Shown here piece by piece: positions 14,729 through 22,358 of a stretch of 39,564 bases of DNA. Below the pieces are notes generated by a model. It worked only from the letters and a program-made list of their open reading frames with translations, had not been told where the DNA came from and ran no database searches. A program made the translations under genes and the position numbers. Positions within the stretch are counted from its first letter, which is position 1; the number at the start of each line of letters is the position of its first letter. The stretch is from Bacteroidaceae bacterium (GTDB lineage Bacteria > Bacteroidota > Bacteroidia > Bacteroidales > Bacteroidaceae). The stretch spans positions 1 to 39,564 of the forward strand of contig JAILQO010000013.1 of assembly GCA_024698925.1 (NCBI GenBank). Reading direction: 5' to 3'.

Positions 14729-15715
14729 ATGGATTTCTTAACAAATGACAAACTCGTGATTGTCGGTGCCGGTGGCATGATTGGCTCTAACATGGTGCAG
14801 AGCGTATTGATGCTCAAGTTGACTCCCAACATCTGCCTGTATGATATCTATGAGCCTGGCGTTCATGGCGTTTACGACGAGATGTGCCATTGTGCCATTC
14901 CTGGCGCTAATATCTCTTACACCGTTGATCCTGCTGAGGCTTTCACGGGCGCTAAGTATATCATTTCCAGCGGTGGTGCACCCCGTAAGGAGGGCATGAC
15001 TCGTGAGGATCTGTTGAAAGGTAACTGCCAGATTGCAGCTGACTTCGGTGAGAACATCAAGAAGTACTGCCCTGACGTGAATCATGTGGTGGTGATCTTC
15101 AATCCTGCAGATGTAACTGCTTTGACTGCGCTCATCCACTCTGGCTTGAAGCCCAACCAGCTGACCTCGCTCGCCGCTTTGGACAGCACCCGCCTGCAGC
15201 AGCAGCTGGCTCAGGAGTTCGGCGTACAGCAGGACAAGGTAACCAATGCCTACACCTATGGCGGTCACGGCGAGCAGATGGCTGTCTTCGCCAGCAAGGC
15301 GCTCATTGATGGCAAGCCCCTTGCAGACCTGCCCCTTTCCGCAGAGCGTTGGGCTGAAATCAAGCACATGACCACACAGGGTGGTAGCAACATCATCAAG
15401 CTGCGCGGCCGTTCCTCCTTCCAGAGCCCGGCTTATCAGGCTGTGAAGATGATTGAGGGTGCCATGGGTGGCGAACCCTTCAAGTGGCCTGCAGGCTGCT
15501 ACGTGAACGCCTTCGGCTTCAAGAACGTGATGATGGCAATGCCCAGCATCATTGACAAGAATGGCGTCCACTTCACTGCTCCCGAGGGAACCGCAGAGGA
15601 GATGGCTGCTCTCCAGGCTTCCTATGAACACCTGCAGAAGATGCGCGACGAGATTATCGGTCTCGGCATCATCCCCGCTGTGGCAGACTGGGGCAAGGAT
15701 AACCCCAACCTCTAA
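14729..15715 (+). CDS. mdh: Malate dehydrogenase
   Basis: NAD-dependent malate dehydrogenase of 328 aa, interconverting malate and oxaloacetate in the cytoplasm; in Bacteroidota it serves the reductive branch to succinate. The Rossmann start VIVGAGGMIGSNMV, ISSGGAPRKEGMTREDLL (active-site loop Arg), FNPADV, LDSTRLQQQLA and the catalytic His in YGGHGEQM are all present. Length is normal for the Bacteroidales type. Monocistronic: its own promoter before and a hairpin terminator after. Confidence 0.95.
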   Translation: MDFLTNDKLVIVGAGGMIGSNMVQSVLMLKLTPNICLYDIYEPGVHGVYDEMCHCAIPGANISYTVDPAEAFTGAKYIISSGGAPRKEGMTREDLLKGNCQIAADFGENIKKYCPDVNHVVVIFNPADVTALTALIHSGLKPNQLTSLAALDSTRLQQQLAQEFGVQQDKVTNAYTYGGHGEQMAVFASKALIDGKPLADLPLSAERWAEIKHMTTQGGSNIIKLRGRSSFQSPAYQAVKMIEGAMGGEPFKWPAGCYVNAFGFKNVMMAMPSIIDKNGVHFTAPEGTAEEMAALQASYEHLQKMRDEIIGLGIIPAVADWGKDNPNL

Positions 15716-15739
15716 GCACTTTAGGTAAACAAGCAAGAT

Positions 15740-15780
15740 GCGCATCCGCCGTCGGAAAGATGGCGGGTGCGCTTTGTTTA
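15740..15780 (+). terminator. Rho-independent terminator after mdh
   Basis: GCGCATCCGCC pairs with GGCGGGTGCGC (one G-U) around an 11-nt loop, followed by TTTGTTTA, 25 nt after the mdh stop. Confidence 0.8.
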
Positions 15781-15824
15781 CGAGGTAAAATGCTGCTGAA
15801 AATGTGAAAAATATACGGGATTTC

Positions 15825-15855
15825 TTTGTCGTTCAAGAAATTAGTTGTACTTTTG
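15825..15855 (+). promoter_or_regulatory. Promoter of rpsU
   Basis: TTTG at 15825-15828, exactly 19 nt, then TACTTTTG at 15848-15855: a perfect Bacteroidota promoter. The leader to the ATG at 15949 is long (about 90 nt), leaving room for regulation. Confidence 0.8.
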
Positions 15856-15948
15856 CGCCCGCTTATCGACTCTGCGCGCCTAAAAAGTTCGTATAGTCGG
15901 AGCCTAAGAAACTAATTATTAACCCTTTTAATTAAAACAAAAAACAAC

Positions 15949-16140
15949 ATGATCGTAGTACCCGTAAAGGAAGGCGAGAACATCGAAAGAGCTCTCAAGA
16001 AGTTCAAGCGTAAGTTCGAAAAGACCGGCGTTGTGAAAGAGCTCCGTCGTCGTCAGCAGTTCGACAAGCCTTCTGTGCTAAAGCGCCTCGCAAAGGAGCA
16101 TGCTGTGTACGTTCAGCAGCTTCGTCGAGTTGAAGAGTAA
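15949..16140 (+). CDS. rpsU: Small ribosomal subunit protein bS21
   Basis: Basic 63-aa protein matching bS21: MIVVPVKEGENIERALKKFKRKFEK, ELRRRQQFDKPSVLK. It sits on the 30S platform near the 3' end of 16S rRNA, and in Bacteroidota it helps hide the anti-Shine-Dalgarno. First gene of the conserved rpsU-xerC-hpf group. The leader has no Shine-Dalgarno but several A-rich stretches before the ATG, usual for the phylum. Confidence 0.95.
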   Translation: MIVVPVKEGENIERALKKFKRKFEKTGVVKELRRRQQFDKPSVLKRLAKEHAVYVQQLRRVEE

Positions 16141-16230
16141 TCAAATGTAGTTAAATTTGCTGAATTCATTTGGTAGTCTGAAGAAAAAGCTCTATTTTCG
16201 CCTCGGTGAAACAAGAAAATTGAGCATTTT

Positions 16231-17115
16231 ATGCTGTTAGAGGCCTTTCTCGATTATCTGCGCTACGAGCGTAATGCCTCGGCAAAAACCGTAGAAGCGT
16301 ATCGAGACGACTTGAAAGCGTTCGAGTCGTTTTTCCAAGGTCTGGACAGCGAAATTTCCTGGGAAAACCTGGATACAGATGTCGCCCGCGAGTGGGTGGT
16401 GACGATGATGGAACATGGCAATAAGGCCAGTTCTGTGCAACGACGCCTCTCGGCACTGCGCTCCATGTACAGATTCCTCCTCAGAAGAGGATATGTCCAG
16501 CGAGATCCGGTGCACCATCTTACGGCTCCAAAGAAGGAACGGGTCCTTCCCGTCTTTGTGCGTGAGGAGGAAATGAATCGCCTTTTGGATGAACCGCGGA
16601 TGTTCGAAGATAACTTTGACGGACGACGAGACCATCTCATCATCGCCATGTTTTATGAAACAGGGCTCCGCGTGAGTGAACTGGTCGGTCTGAATCTGGA
16701 GGATGTGAACCTCACGGCACGTACGCTGAAGGTGACAGGAAAAGGCAATAAGCAGCGCATCGTTCCATTCGGAGAGGAACTACTACACCTTATTAATATA
16801 TATATAGGGGAACGTAGCCTCCTGGAACGTAAGGATGAGCAGGCTTTCTTCGTTGTCCGTAAGGGCGAGCGCCTTAAGGCGGATCGCGTCAGGCGGATGG
16901 TGAAAGCGAAACTGGGGCTCGTGACGATGCAGCAGAAGCGGAGCCCGCACGTGCTCCGTCACACGTTTGCCACTACAATGCTCAACCATCAAGCCGACCT
17001 GCAGTCGGTAAAGGAACTCTTGGGGCACGCCCGTCTGGCAACGACAGAGGTCTATACCCACACCACCTTCGAGGAATTGAAAAAAGAGTATCATAAAGCC
17101 CATCCAAGGGCCTAA
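16231..17115 (+). CDS. xerC: Tyrosine recombinase XerC/XerD
   Basis: Site-specific recombinase of 294 aa that resolves chromosome dimers at dif. N-terminal SAM-like DNA-binding domain (about 1-90: FLDYLRYERNASAKTVEAYRDDL) and C-terminal catalytic domain with the full set: R in YETGLRVSELVGL, K in VTGKGNKQR, H-x-x-R in SPHVLRHTFAT, H in LLGHARLATTEVYTH and the nucleophile Y in VYTH. Its place between rpsU and hpf is the chromosomal one, so it is a housekeeping recombinase and not a mobile-element integrase. Whether it is XerC or XerD is not settled. Confidence 0.93.
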   Translation: MLLEAFLDYLRYERNASAKTVEAYRDDLKAFESFFQGLDSEISWENLDTDVAREWVVTMMEHGNKASSVQRRLSALRSMYRFLLRRGYVQRDPVHHLTAPKKERVLPVFVREEEMNRLLDEPRMFEDNFDGRRDHLIIAMFYETGLRVSELVGLNLEDVNLTARTLKVTGKGNKQRIVPFGEELLHLINIYIGERSLLERKDEQAFFVVRKGERLKADRVRRMVKAKLGLVTMQQKRSPHVLRHTFATTMLNHQADLQSVKELLGHARLATTEVYTHTTFEELKKEYHKAHPRA

Positions 17116-17138
17116 CATTATTAACACCTTAAATTAAA

Positions 17139-17145
17139 AAGGAGG
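17139..17145 (+). promoter_or_regulatory. Strong Shine-Dalgarno before hpf
   Basis: AAGGAGG with 5 nt spacing (TCATT) before the ATG at 17151. It is a perfect match to the anti-Shine-Dalgarno, unlike nearly every other gene here, which start in A/T-rich leaders without one. Confidence 0.8.
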
Positions 17146-17150
17146 TCATT

Positions 17151-17447
17151 ATGGAAATTAAACTTCAGGCAATCCGTTTCGAACCCACCGAGAAACTACA
17201 AGACTTCGTTCAGAAGAAAGTGGGCAAACTTGAAAAATTCAGCGACGAAATAAGAAAGGTAGAGGTGTCACTGAAAGTCGTCAAACCTGAGACGGCCATG
17301 AATAAAGAAGCGTCCATTCGCGTGAGCGCAGGATCGGAGCTTTTCGCCGAAAAGGTATGCGACACTTTTGAAGAAGCTATCGATAATTGTGTGGATGCAC
17401 TGCTCAAACAGTTGCAGAAAAACAAGGAAAAACATCAGAATCGCTAA
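17151..17447 (+). CDS. hpf: Ribosome hibernation-promoting factor (HPF/RaiA family, short form)
   Basis: 98-aa ribosome-associated protein that inactivates or stores ribosomes in slow growth. The pattern MEIKLQAIRFEPTEKLQDFVQKKVGKLEKF and the later FEEAIDNCVDALLKQLQKNKEK match the HPF/YfiA alpha-beta fold; the C-terminal dimerisation domain of long HPF is absent, so it is the short form. It lies 35 nt after xerC, between the bS21 gene and the tRNA/tuf block, as in other Bacteroidales. Its strong Shine-Dalgarno is unusual in this window. Confidence 0.92.
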   Translation: MEIKLQAIRFEPTEKLQDFVQKKVGKLEKFSDEIRKVEVSLKVVKPETAMNKEASIRVSAGSELFAEKVCDTFEEAIDNCVDALLKQLQKNKEKHQNR

Positions 17448-17486
17448 AAAAACGCCAAAAAGTTTTCGCGGTTCAAAAATTATACC

Positions 17487-17494
17487 TACCTTTG
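17487..17494 (+). promoter_or_regulatory. -7 box of the tRNA-tuf operon
   Basis: TACCTTTG exactly matches TAnnTTTG, about 54 nt before tRNA-Tyr; a T-run at 17463-17466 is at roughly -33 distance (20 nt). Probably drives tRNA-Tyr, -Gly, -Thr and tuf. Confidence 0.65.
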
Positions 17495-17547
17495 CAGCCG
17501 TTTCGAGACAGTTTGCTGTCAAAAGCGGCTGCAAAGCCCCCTAAAAT

Positions 17548-17630
17548 GGGCGGATACCAGAGTGGCCAAATGGGGCAGACTGTAAATCTGCTGGCGCACG
17601 CCTTCGGTGGTTCGAATCCATCTCCGCCCA
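17548..17630 (+). tRNA. tRNA-Tyr (GTA)
   Basis: Acceptor GGGCGGA pairs with TCCGCCC; anticodon stem GCAGA/TCTGC with loop CTGTAAA, anticodon GTA at 17582-17584; long variable arm as expected for Tyr; T-arm GGTTCGAATCC. A full CCA is not encoded (CCG follows). Confidence 0.95.
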
Positions 17631-17653
17631 CCGAGCAGAACTCGAAAAGAGTC

Positions 17654-17726
17654 GCGGAAGTAGCTCAGTCGATAGAGCACTAGCCTTCCAAGCTGGGGGT
17701 CGCGGGTTTGAGCCCCGTCTTCCGCT
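17654..17726 (+). tRNA. tRNA-Gly (TCC)
   Basis: Acceptor GCGGAAG pairs with CTTCCGC; D-arm GCTCAGTCGATAGAGC; anticodon loop CTTCCAA with TCC at 17687-17689; T-arm GGGTTTGAGCCC. CCA not encoded. Confidence 0.95.
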
Positions 17727-17745
17727 CTCGCTCGAAACGGACATT

Positions 17746-17817
<72 letters not shown>

Positions 17818-17895
17818 CAAGTCGATAATAAACTTGATCAACTAAATATAGTAATCATTCAATAACAATTTTATAAATAAACTGTATCAATAGCT

Positions 17896-19080
17896 ATGGC
17901 TAAAGAGAAATTTGAAAGAACCAAACCGCATGTAAACATCGGTACTATTGGTCACGTCGATCACGGTAAGACTACCCTGACCGCTGCTATCACTACTGTT
18001 CTGGCTAAGAAGGGCCTCTCCGAGGTTAAGAGCTTCGACCAGATTGACAACGCTCCCGAAGAGAAGGAGCGCGGTATCACCATTAACACCGCTCACGTTG
18101 AGTACGAGACCGCTAAGCGTCACTACGCTCACGTGGACTGCCCGGGTCACGCCGACTATGTGAAGAACATGGTAACTGGTGCTGCTCAGATGGACGGTGC
18201 TATCATCGTTGTTGCCGCTACTGACGGTCCTATGCCTCAGACCCGTGAGCACATCCTGCTCGCTCGTCAGGTAAACGTTCCCCGTCTGGTTGTGTTCCTC
18301 AACAAGTGCGACATGGTTGACGACGAGGAGATGCTTGAGCTCGTTGAGATGGAAATGCAGGAGCTGCTCCAGGCTTATCAGTTCGAGGCTGAGACTCCTA
18401 TTATCCGCGGTTCTGCTCTCGGTGCTCTGAACGGTGTACCCGAGTGGGAAGAGAAGGTTATGCAGCTGATGGACACCTGCGACGAGTGGATCCAGGAGCC
18501 CGTTCGCGACATCGATAAGCCCTTCTTGATGCCCGTTGAGGACGTCTTCTCCATCACTGGTCGTGGTACCGTTGCTACTGGTCGTATCGAGACTGGTGTT
18601 GTCAAGGTTGGCGACGAAGTCCAGATTCTCGGTCTGGGTGAGGACAAAAAGTCTGTCATCACTGGTGTTGAGATGTTCCGCAAGATCCTCGACGAGGGTG
18701 AGGCTGGTGACAACGTCGGTCTGCTCCTCCGTGGTATCGATAAGAACGAAGTGAAGCGTGGTATGGTTATCACCCACCCGGGTGTGATCAAGCCTCACAA
18801 GAACTTCAAGGCTTCCATCTACGTCCTGAAGAAGGAAGAGGGTGGCCGTCACACTCCGTTCGGCAACAAGTATCGTCCTCAGTTCTACCTCCGCACCATG
18901 GACTGCACCGGTGAGATTCATCTCCCCGAGGGCACTGAGATGGTGATGCCTGGTGACAACGTGGAGATCCGTGTTGAGTTGATCTACGCCGTTGCTCTGA
19001 ACGTTGGTCTGCGTTTCGCTATCCGCGAGGGTGGTCGCACCGTAGGTTCCGGTCAGATCACTGAGATCCTCGACGATTAA
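17896..19080 (+). CDS. tuf: Elongation factor Tu
   Basis: GTPase of 394 aa that brings aminoacyl-tRNA to the ribosome. G1 GHVDHGKT near residue 19, switch region [14 protein letters not shown]3 [13 protein letters not shown]4 NKCD, then domains 2 and 3 ending [16 protein letters not shown]. Strong codon bias (CGT, GGT, GTT) marks very high expression. It follows three tRNA genes and precedes tRNA-Trp, with a hairpin between, the standard Bacteroidales order. Confidence 0.99.
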   Translation: MAKEKFERTKPHVNIGTIGHVDHGKTTLTAAITTVLAKKGLSEVKSFDQIDNAPEEKERGITINTAHVEYETAKRHYAHVDCPGHADYVKNMVTGAAQMDGAIIVVAATDGPMPQTREHILLARQVNVPRLVVFLNKCDMVDDEEMLELVEMEMQELLQAYQFEAETPIIRGSALGALNGVPEWEEKVMQLMDTCDEWIQEPVRDIDKPFLMPVEDVFSITGRGTVATGRIETGVVKVGDEVQILGLGEDKKSVITGVEMFRKILDEGEAGDNVGLLLRGIDKNEVKRGMVITHPGVIKPHKNFKASIYVLKKEEGGRHTPFGNKYRPQFYLRTMDCTGEIHLPEGTEMVMPGDNVEIRVELIYAVALNVGLRFAIREGGRTVGSGQITEILDD

Positions 19081-19113
19081 TCTACGCGATTCGGATACTT
19101 ACCGAAGATAAAG

Positions 19114-19150
19114 AGGGAGTCCTGAAGCCCCAAAACTGCAGGACTCCCTT
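19114..19150 (+). terminator. Hairpin between tuf and tRNA-Trp
   Basis: AGGGAGTCCTG and CAGGACTCCCT form a perfect 11-bp stem with a 14-nt loop, 33 nt after tuf, followed only by TT and ACC. It may be a weak terminator or an RNA-processing/attenuation site, as transcription likely continues into secE-nusG. Confidence 0.65.
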
Positions 19151-19154
19151 ACCT

Positions 19155-19227
19155 ACGGGAATAGCTCAGTTGGTAGAGCACTGGTCTCCAAAACCAGGTG
19201 TCGGGAGTTCGAGCCTCTCTTCCCGTG
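19155..19227 (+). tRNA. tRNA-Trp (CCA)
   Basis: Acceptor ACGGGAA pairs with TTCCCGT; D-arm GCTCAGTTGGTAGAGC; anticodon stem CTGGT/ACCAG with loop CTCCAAA, anticodon CCA at 19188-19190; T-arm GAGTTCGAGCCTC. Discriminator G. Confidence 0.95.
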
Positions 19228-19246
19228 CTATAAAAGAAGAATATAT

Positions 19247-19438
19247 ATGTTCAAGAGATTTTACAATTATTGCAAGGAATCATACGCAGAACTCGTGCAT
19301 AAGACCACTTGGCCTACGCGTTCAGAACTGTTTAACAGCGCGATCGTAGTATTAACTGCTTCCATACTCATCGCGGTGGTCGTTTTCGTAATGGATTTCT
19401 GTTTCCAGCATGTGATGGAGTTTGTCTATCCAAACTAA
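19247..19438 (+). CDS. secE: Preprotein translocase subunit SecE
   Basis: 63-aa inner-membrane protein with one transmembrane helix (IVVLTASILIAVVVFVMDF) preceded by the SecE amphipathic segment with TTWPTRSELFNS (the conserved WPTR). It stabilises SecY in the Sec translocon. It lies between tRNA-Trp and nusG as in most bacteria. Confidence 0.95.
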   Translation: MFKRFYNYCKESYAELVHKTTWPTRSELFNSAIVVLTASILIAVVVFVMDFCFQHVMEFVYPN

Positions 19439-19447
19439 TCAGGACTT

Positions 19448-19999
19448 ATGGCTGAACTGAAGATGCGCTGGTACGTTCTACGTGCCATCAGCGGAAAAGA
19501 AGGCAAAGTAAAAGAGTACATTGATGCTCAGGTTGCTCAAGGCGACTATGGCACCAATGTGTCGCAGGTGCTCATCCCGAAGGAGAAGTATGTCGATGTT
19601 CGCAACGGCAAACGAGTCGTGAAGGAGCGTTGTCACCTGCCTGGTTATGTGTTGGTAGAATGCATCCTCGCCCCTGATACACAGGCGATGTTGCGTTACA
19701 CTCCTAATGTGCTTGGTTTCCTTGGCGAGACCAAGGGTAACGAGACTCCTCTGCCTATTCGCGAGGGAGAAATGAAGCGTCTGTTGGGCGTGGTCGATGA
19801 AATGGCCGACGTACCTGAAGATGTTCAGATCCCATACGTTGAGGGCGATGCCGTTAAGGTGACCGATGGTCCTTTCTCGGGATTCGAGGCGATTGTCGAA
19901 GAAGTCAACAACGAAAAGAAGAAGCTGAAAGTATCTGTCAAGATCTTCGGGCGCAAAACGCCGCTCGAACTTGGTTTCATGCAAGTCGCGAAGGAGTAA
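19448..19999 (+). CDS. nusG: Transcription termination/antitermination factor NusG
   Basis: 183-aa NusG. N-terminal NGN domain (MRWYVLRAISGKEGKVKEYI, LPGYVLVECI, TPNVLGFLG) and C-terminal KOW domain (EGDAVKVTDGPFSGFEAIVEEVNNEKKKLKVSVKIFGR). It links RNA polymerase to Rho or the ribosome. 9 nt after secE. Confidence 0.97.
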   Translation: MAELKMRWYVLRAISGKEGKVKEYIDAQVAQGDYGTNVSQVLIPKEKYVDVRNGKRVVKERCHLPGYVLVECILAPDTQAMLRYTPNVLGFLGETKGNETPLPIREGEMKRLLGVVDEMADVPEDVQIPYVEGDAVKVTDGPFSGFEAIVEEVNNEKKKLKVSVKIFGRKTPLELGFMQVAKE

Positions 20000-20058
20000 G
20001 GCGATTGTTACACGCCAGAAACGGAGCATATACAATCAATTATTAATGAATCACAACA

Positions 20059-20496
20059 ATGGCTAAAGAAGTTGCTGGATTAATCAAACTACAGATTAAA
20101 GGAGGCGCTGCAAATCCATCACCCCCAGTAGGTCCCGCTCTCGGTTCCAAGGGTATTAACATCATGGATTTCTGCAAGGCATTCAACGCCAGAACTCAGG
20201 ACAAGGCCGGCAAGGTGCTCCCTGTTGTTATCACCTATTACACCGATAAGTCTTATGACTTTATCGTTAAGACTCCCCCCGTGGCTGTTCAGCTGCTGGA
20301 GGCTGCTAAGATTAAGAGTGGTAGCGCAGAGCCCAACCGTAAAAAGGTTGCCACTATTGACTGGGAACAGGTGCGTGCCATCGCCACCGACAAGATGCCT
20401 GACCTGAATTGCTTCACGGTCGAGGCTGCAATGAGATTGGTTGCAGGAACAGCCAGAAGTATGGGTATCACTGTTAAGGGTGAATTTCCCGCATAA
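20059..20496 (+). CDS. rplK: Large ribosomal subunit protein uL11
   Basis: 145-aa L11: [37 protein letters not shown], then [15 protein letters not shown], and the rRNA-binding C-terminal domain ending [11 protein letters not shown]. Part of the GTPase-associated centre. Leads the rplK-rplA-rplJ-rplL set. Confidence 0.97.
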   Translation: MAKEVAGLIKLQIKGGAANPSPPVGPALGSKGINIMDFCKAFNARTQDKAGKVLPVVITYYTDKSYDFIVKTPPVAVQLLEAAKIKSGSAEPNRKKVATIDWEQVRAIATDKMPDLNCFTVEAAMRLVAGTARSMGITVKGEFPA

Positions 20497-20517
20497 CATT
20501 TAAACTTCAATTGAACT

Positions 20518-21216
20518 ATGGCTAAATTGACAAAGAATCAAAAACTGGTCGCAGAGAAGGTTGAAGCCGGGAAAGCATACACCCTCAAGGAAGCTTCACA
20601 GCTGGTTAAGGATATCACCACAACCAAGTTCGACGCTTCTGTTGATATCGACGTACGTCTGGGTGTTGACCCCCGCAAGGCCAACCAGATGGTCCGCGGC
20701 GTTGTATCACTTCCTAACGGCACCGGTAAAGTTACCCGCGTGCTGTGCCTCTGCACTCCTGATCAGGAGAATGCTGCAAAGGAAGCTGGTGCTGACTACG
20801 TAGGACTCGATGAATACATTGATAAGATTAAAGGCGGCTGGACCGATATTGACGTCATCATCACTATGCCCTCCATCATGGGTAAGATTGGTGCTCTCGG
20901 TCGTGTCCTCGGTCCGCGCGGCCTGATGCCTAACCCCAAGAGCGGTACTGTTACCATGAACGTGGCACAGGCTGTCAAGGAGGTCAAGCAGGGTAAGATC
21001 GACTTTAAGGTTGACAAGACTGGTATCGTGCACGCTTCCATTGGTAAGGTTTCTTTCTCTGCTGAGAAGATTGCCGAGAATGCCAAGGAATTCATTGCTA
21101 CCATCATCAAGCTGAAGCCGGCTGCTGCTAAGGGCACATACGTGAAGAGCATTTATCTTTCAAGTACGATGAGTCTCGGTATCAAAATCGATCCCAAGGC
21201 CGTTGATGAAATCTAA
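20518..21216 (+). CDS. rplA: Large ribosomal subunit protein uL1
   Basis: 232-aa L1 of the L1 stalk: [20 protein letters not shown], then [25 protein letters not shown] is the family signature region. In many bacteria L1 represses translation of its own operon. 21 nt after rplK. Confidence 0.97.
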   Translation: MAKLTKNQKLVAEKVEAGKAYTLKEASQLVKDITTTKFDASVDIDVRLGVDPRKANQMVRGVVSLPNGTGKVTRVLCLCTPDQENAAKEAGADYVGLDEYIDKIKGGWTDIDVIITMPSIMGKIGALGRVLGPRGLMPNPKSGTVTMNVAQAVKEVKQGKIDFKVDKTGIVHASIGKVSFSAEKIAENAKEFIATIIKLKPAAAKGTYVKSIYLSSTMSLGIKIDPKAVDEI

Positions 21217-21237
21217 TTTTAAGACGTTACAACAATC

Positions 21238-21771
21238 ATGAGAAAGGAAGATAAAGGACTCATTATAGAGAAGCTGGGTGAAACGCTGAAGCAGTACCCC
21301 CACTTCTATCTCGTTGACGTAACGGGCTTGGATGCTGCTCGCACTAGCGCCCTTCGTCGTACATGCTTCAAGAACGAAGTGAAGATGGTACTCGTTAAGA
21401 ACACACTTCTCCACAAGGCTTTTGAGGCTAGCGAGATTGACTTTGAACCCCTCTATGGTGTTCTCAAAGGTACGACCGCTGTCATCTTCTCACAGGTTGC
21501 TAACGCACCTGCTAAGATGCTGAAGGACGTCATCTCCAAGAACCCCAAGGGTGTTACGACCCCCGCACTGAAGGCTGCTTATGCAGAGGAAGGTTTCTAT
21601 GTAGGAGCTGACCAGCTTGACGCCCTGTGCGCCATTAAGAGCAAGAACGAGGTTATCGCAGAGATTGTTGCTTTGCTGCAGTCTCCCGCCAAGAATGTCG
21701 TTTCTGCACTCCAGTCTGGAGCCAACACTATTCACGGTGTGCTTAAGACCCTCGGCGAGAAGGCCGAATAA
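21238..21771 (+). CDS. rplJ: Large ribosomal subunit protein uL10
   Basis: 177-aa L10, base of the L7/L12 stalk. MRKEDKGLIIEKLGETLKQYPHFYLVDVTGL and VKMVLVKNTLLHKAFE match the rRNA-binding domain; the C-terminal helix that holds L7/L12 dimers follows. Only 21 nt separate it from rplA, so no long L10 leader is present. Confidence 0.96.
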   Translation: MRKEDKGLIIEKLGETLKQYPHFYLVDVTGLDAARTSALRRTCFKNEVKMVLVKNTLLHKAFEASEIDFEPLYGVLKGTTAVIFSQVANAPAKMLKDVISKNPKGVTTPALKAAYAEEGFYVGADQLDALCAIKSKNEVIAEIVALLQSPAKNVVSALQSGANTIHGVLKTLGEKAE

Positions 21772-21816
21772 TTTAATCAATCCAAAGTCAAACAAAACAA
21801 AAAATCATAAACTATT

Positions 21817-22197
21817 ATGGCAGATTTGAAAGCAATTGCTGAAGAGTTGGTAAACTTGACAGTGAAAGAAGTTAACGAGTTGGCAACGATCCTCAAGGAG
21901 GAGTATGGTATCGAACCCGCAGCTGCAGCTGTTGCTGTTGCTGGTCCCGCTGCTGCCGGTGCTGCTGCACCTGCTGCTGAGGAGAAGACTGACTTCGACG
22001 TCATCCTCAAGAATGCTGGCGCTGCAAAGCTCCAGGTTGTTAAGGCTGTGAAGGAAGCTTGCGGTCTTGGCTTGAAGGAAGCTAAGGAACTCGTTGATGG
22101 TGCTCCCAGCACTCTGAAGGAAGGCATGCCCAAGGCTGACGCTGAGGCTCTGAAGAAGACCCTCGAGGAGGCTGGTGCTGAGATCGAGCTGAAGTAA
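21817..22197 (+). CDS. rplL: Large ribosomal subunit protein bL12 (L7/L12)
   Basis: 126-aa stalk protein: N-terminal dimerisation domain, an Ala/Gly/Pro-rich hinge ([20 protein letters not shown]) and C-terminal factor-binding domain ([36 protein letters not shown]). Recruits translation GTPases. Confidence 0.97.
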   Translation: MADLKAIAEELVNLTVKEVNELATILKEEYGIEPAAAAVAVAGPAAAGAAAPAAEEKTDFDVILKNAGAAKLQVVKAVKEACGLGLKEAKELVDGAPSTLKEGMPKADAEALKKTLEEAGAEIELK

Positions 22198-22227
22198 GAT
22201 CCCACTCCGAACCACTCGGAACAATAG

Positions 22228-22263
22228 GTAGAGAACTCTCTGGTAGAGAGTCCTCTACTTTTT
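22228..22263 (+). terminator. Attenuator between rplL and rpoB
   Basis: GTAGAGAACTCTCT and AGAGAGTCCTCTAC form a 14-nt stem with one mismatch and a 3-nt loop, directly followed by TTTTT. A partial terminator at this place is usual in bacteria and lowers rpoBC expression relative to ribosomal proteins. Confidence 0.8.
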
Positions 22264-22358
22264 GCGTCTAAAGAATCTGATGACGCACAAAACAATATCT
22301 GGACTGCTTACGTGGTCCCTCTTGACTTAGAAATCAACAAACTCATCATATTTCATCA

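Noticed and set aside
14738..15745. Minus-strand frame opposite mdh
   Set aside because: Covers mdh exactly; mdh has promoter, catalytic motifs and terminator.
16231..17115. Integrase of a mobile element
   Set aside because: The tyrosine recombinase lies in the conserved rpsU-xerC-hpf order and looks like chromosomal XerC/D; no attachment sites or cargo genes are present.
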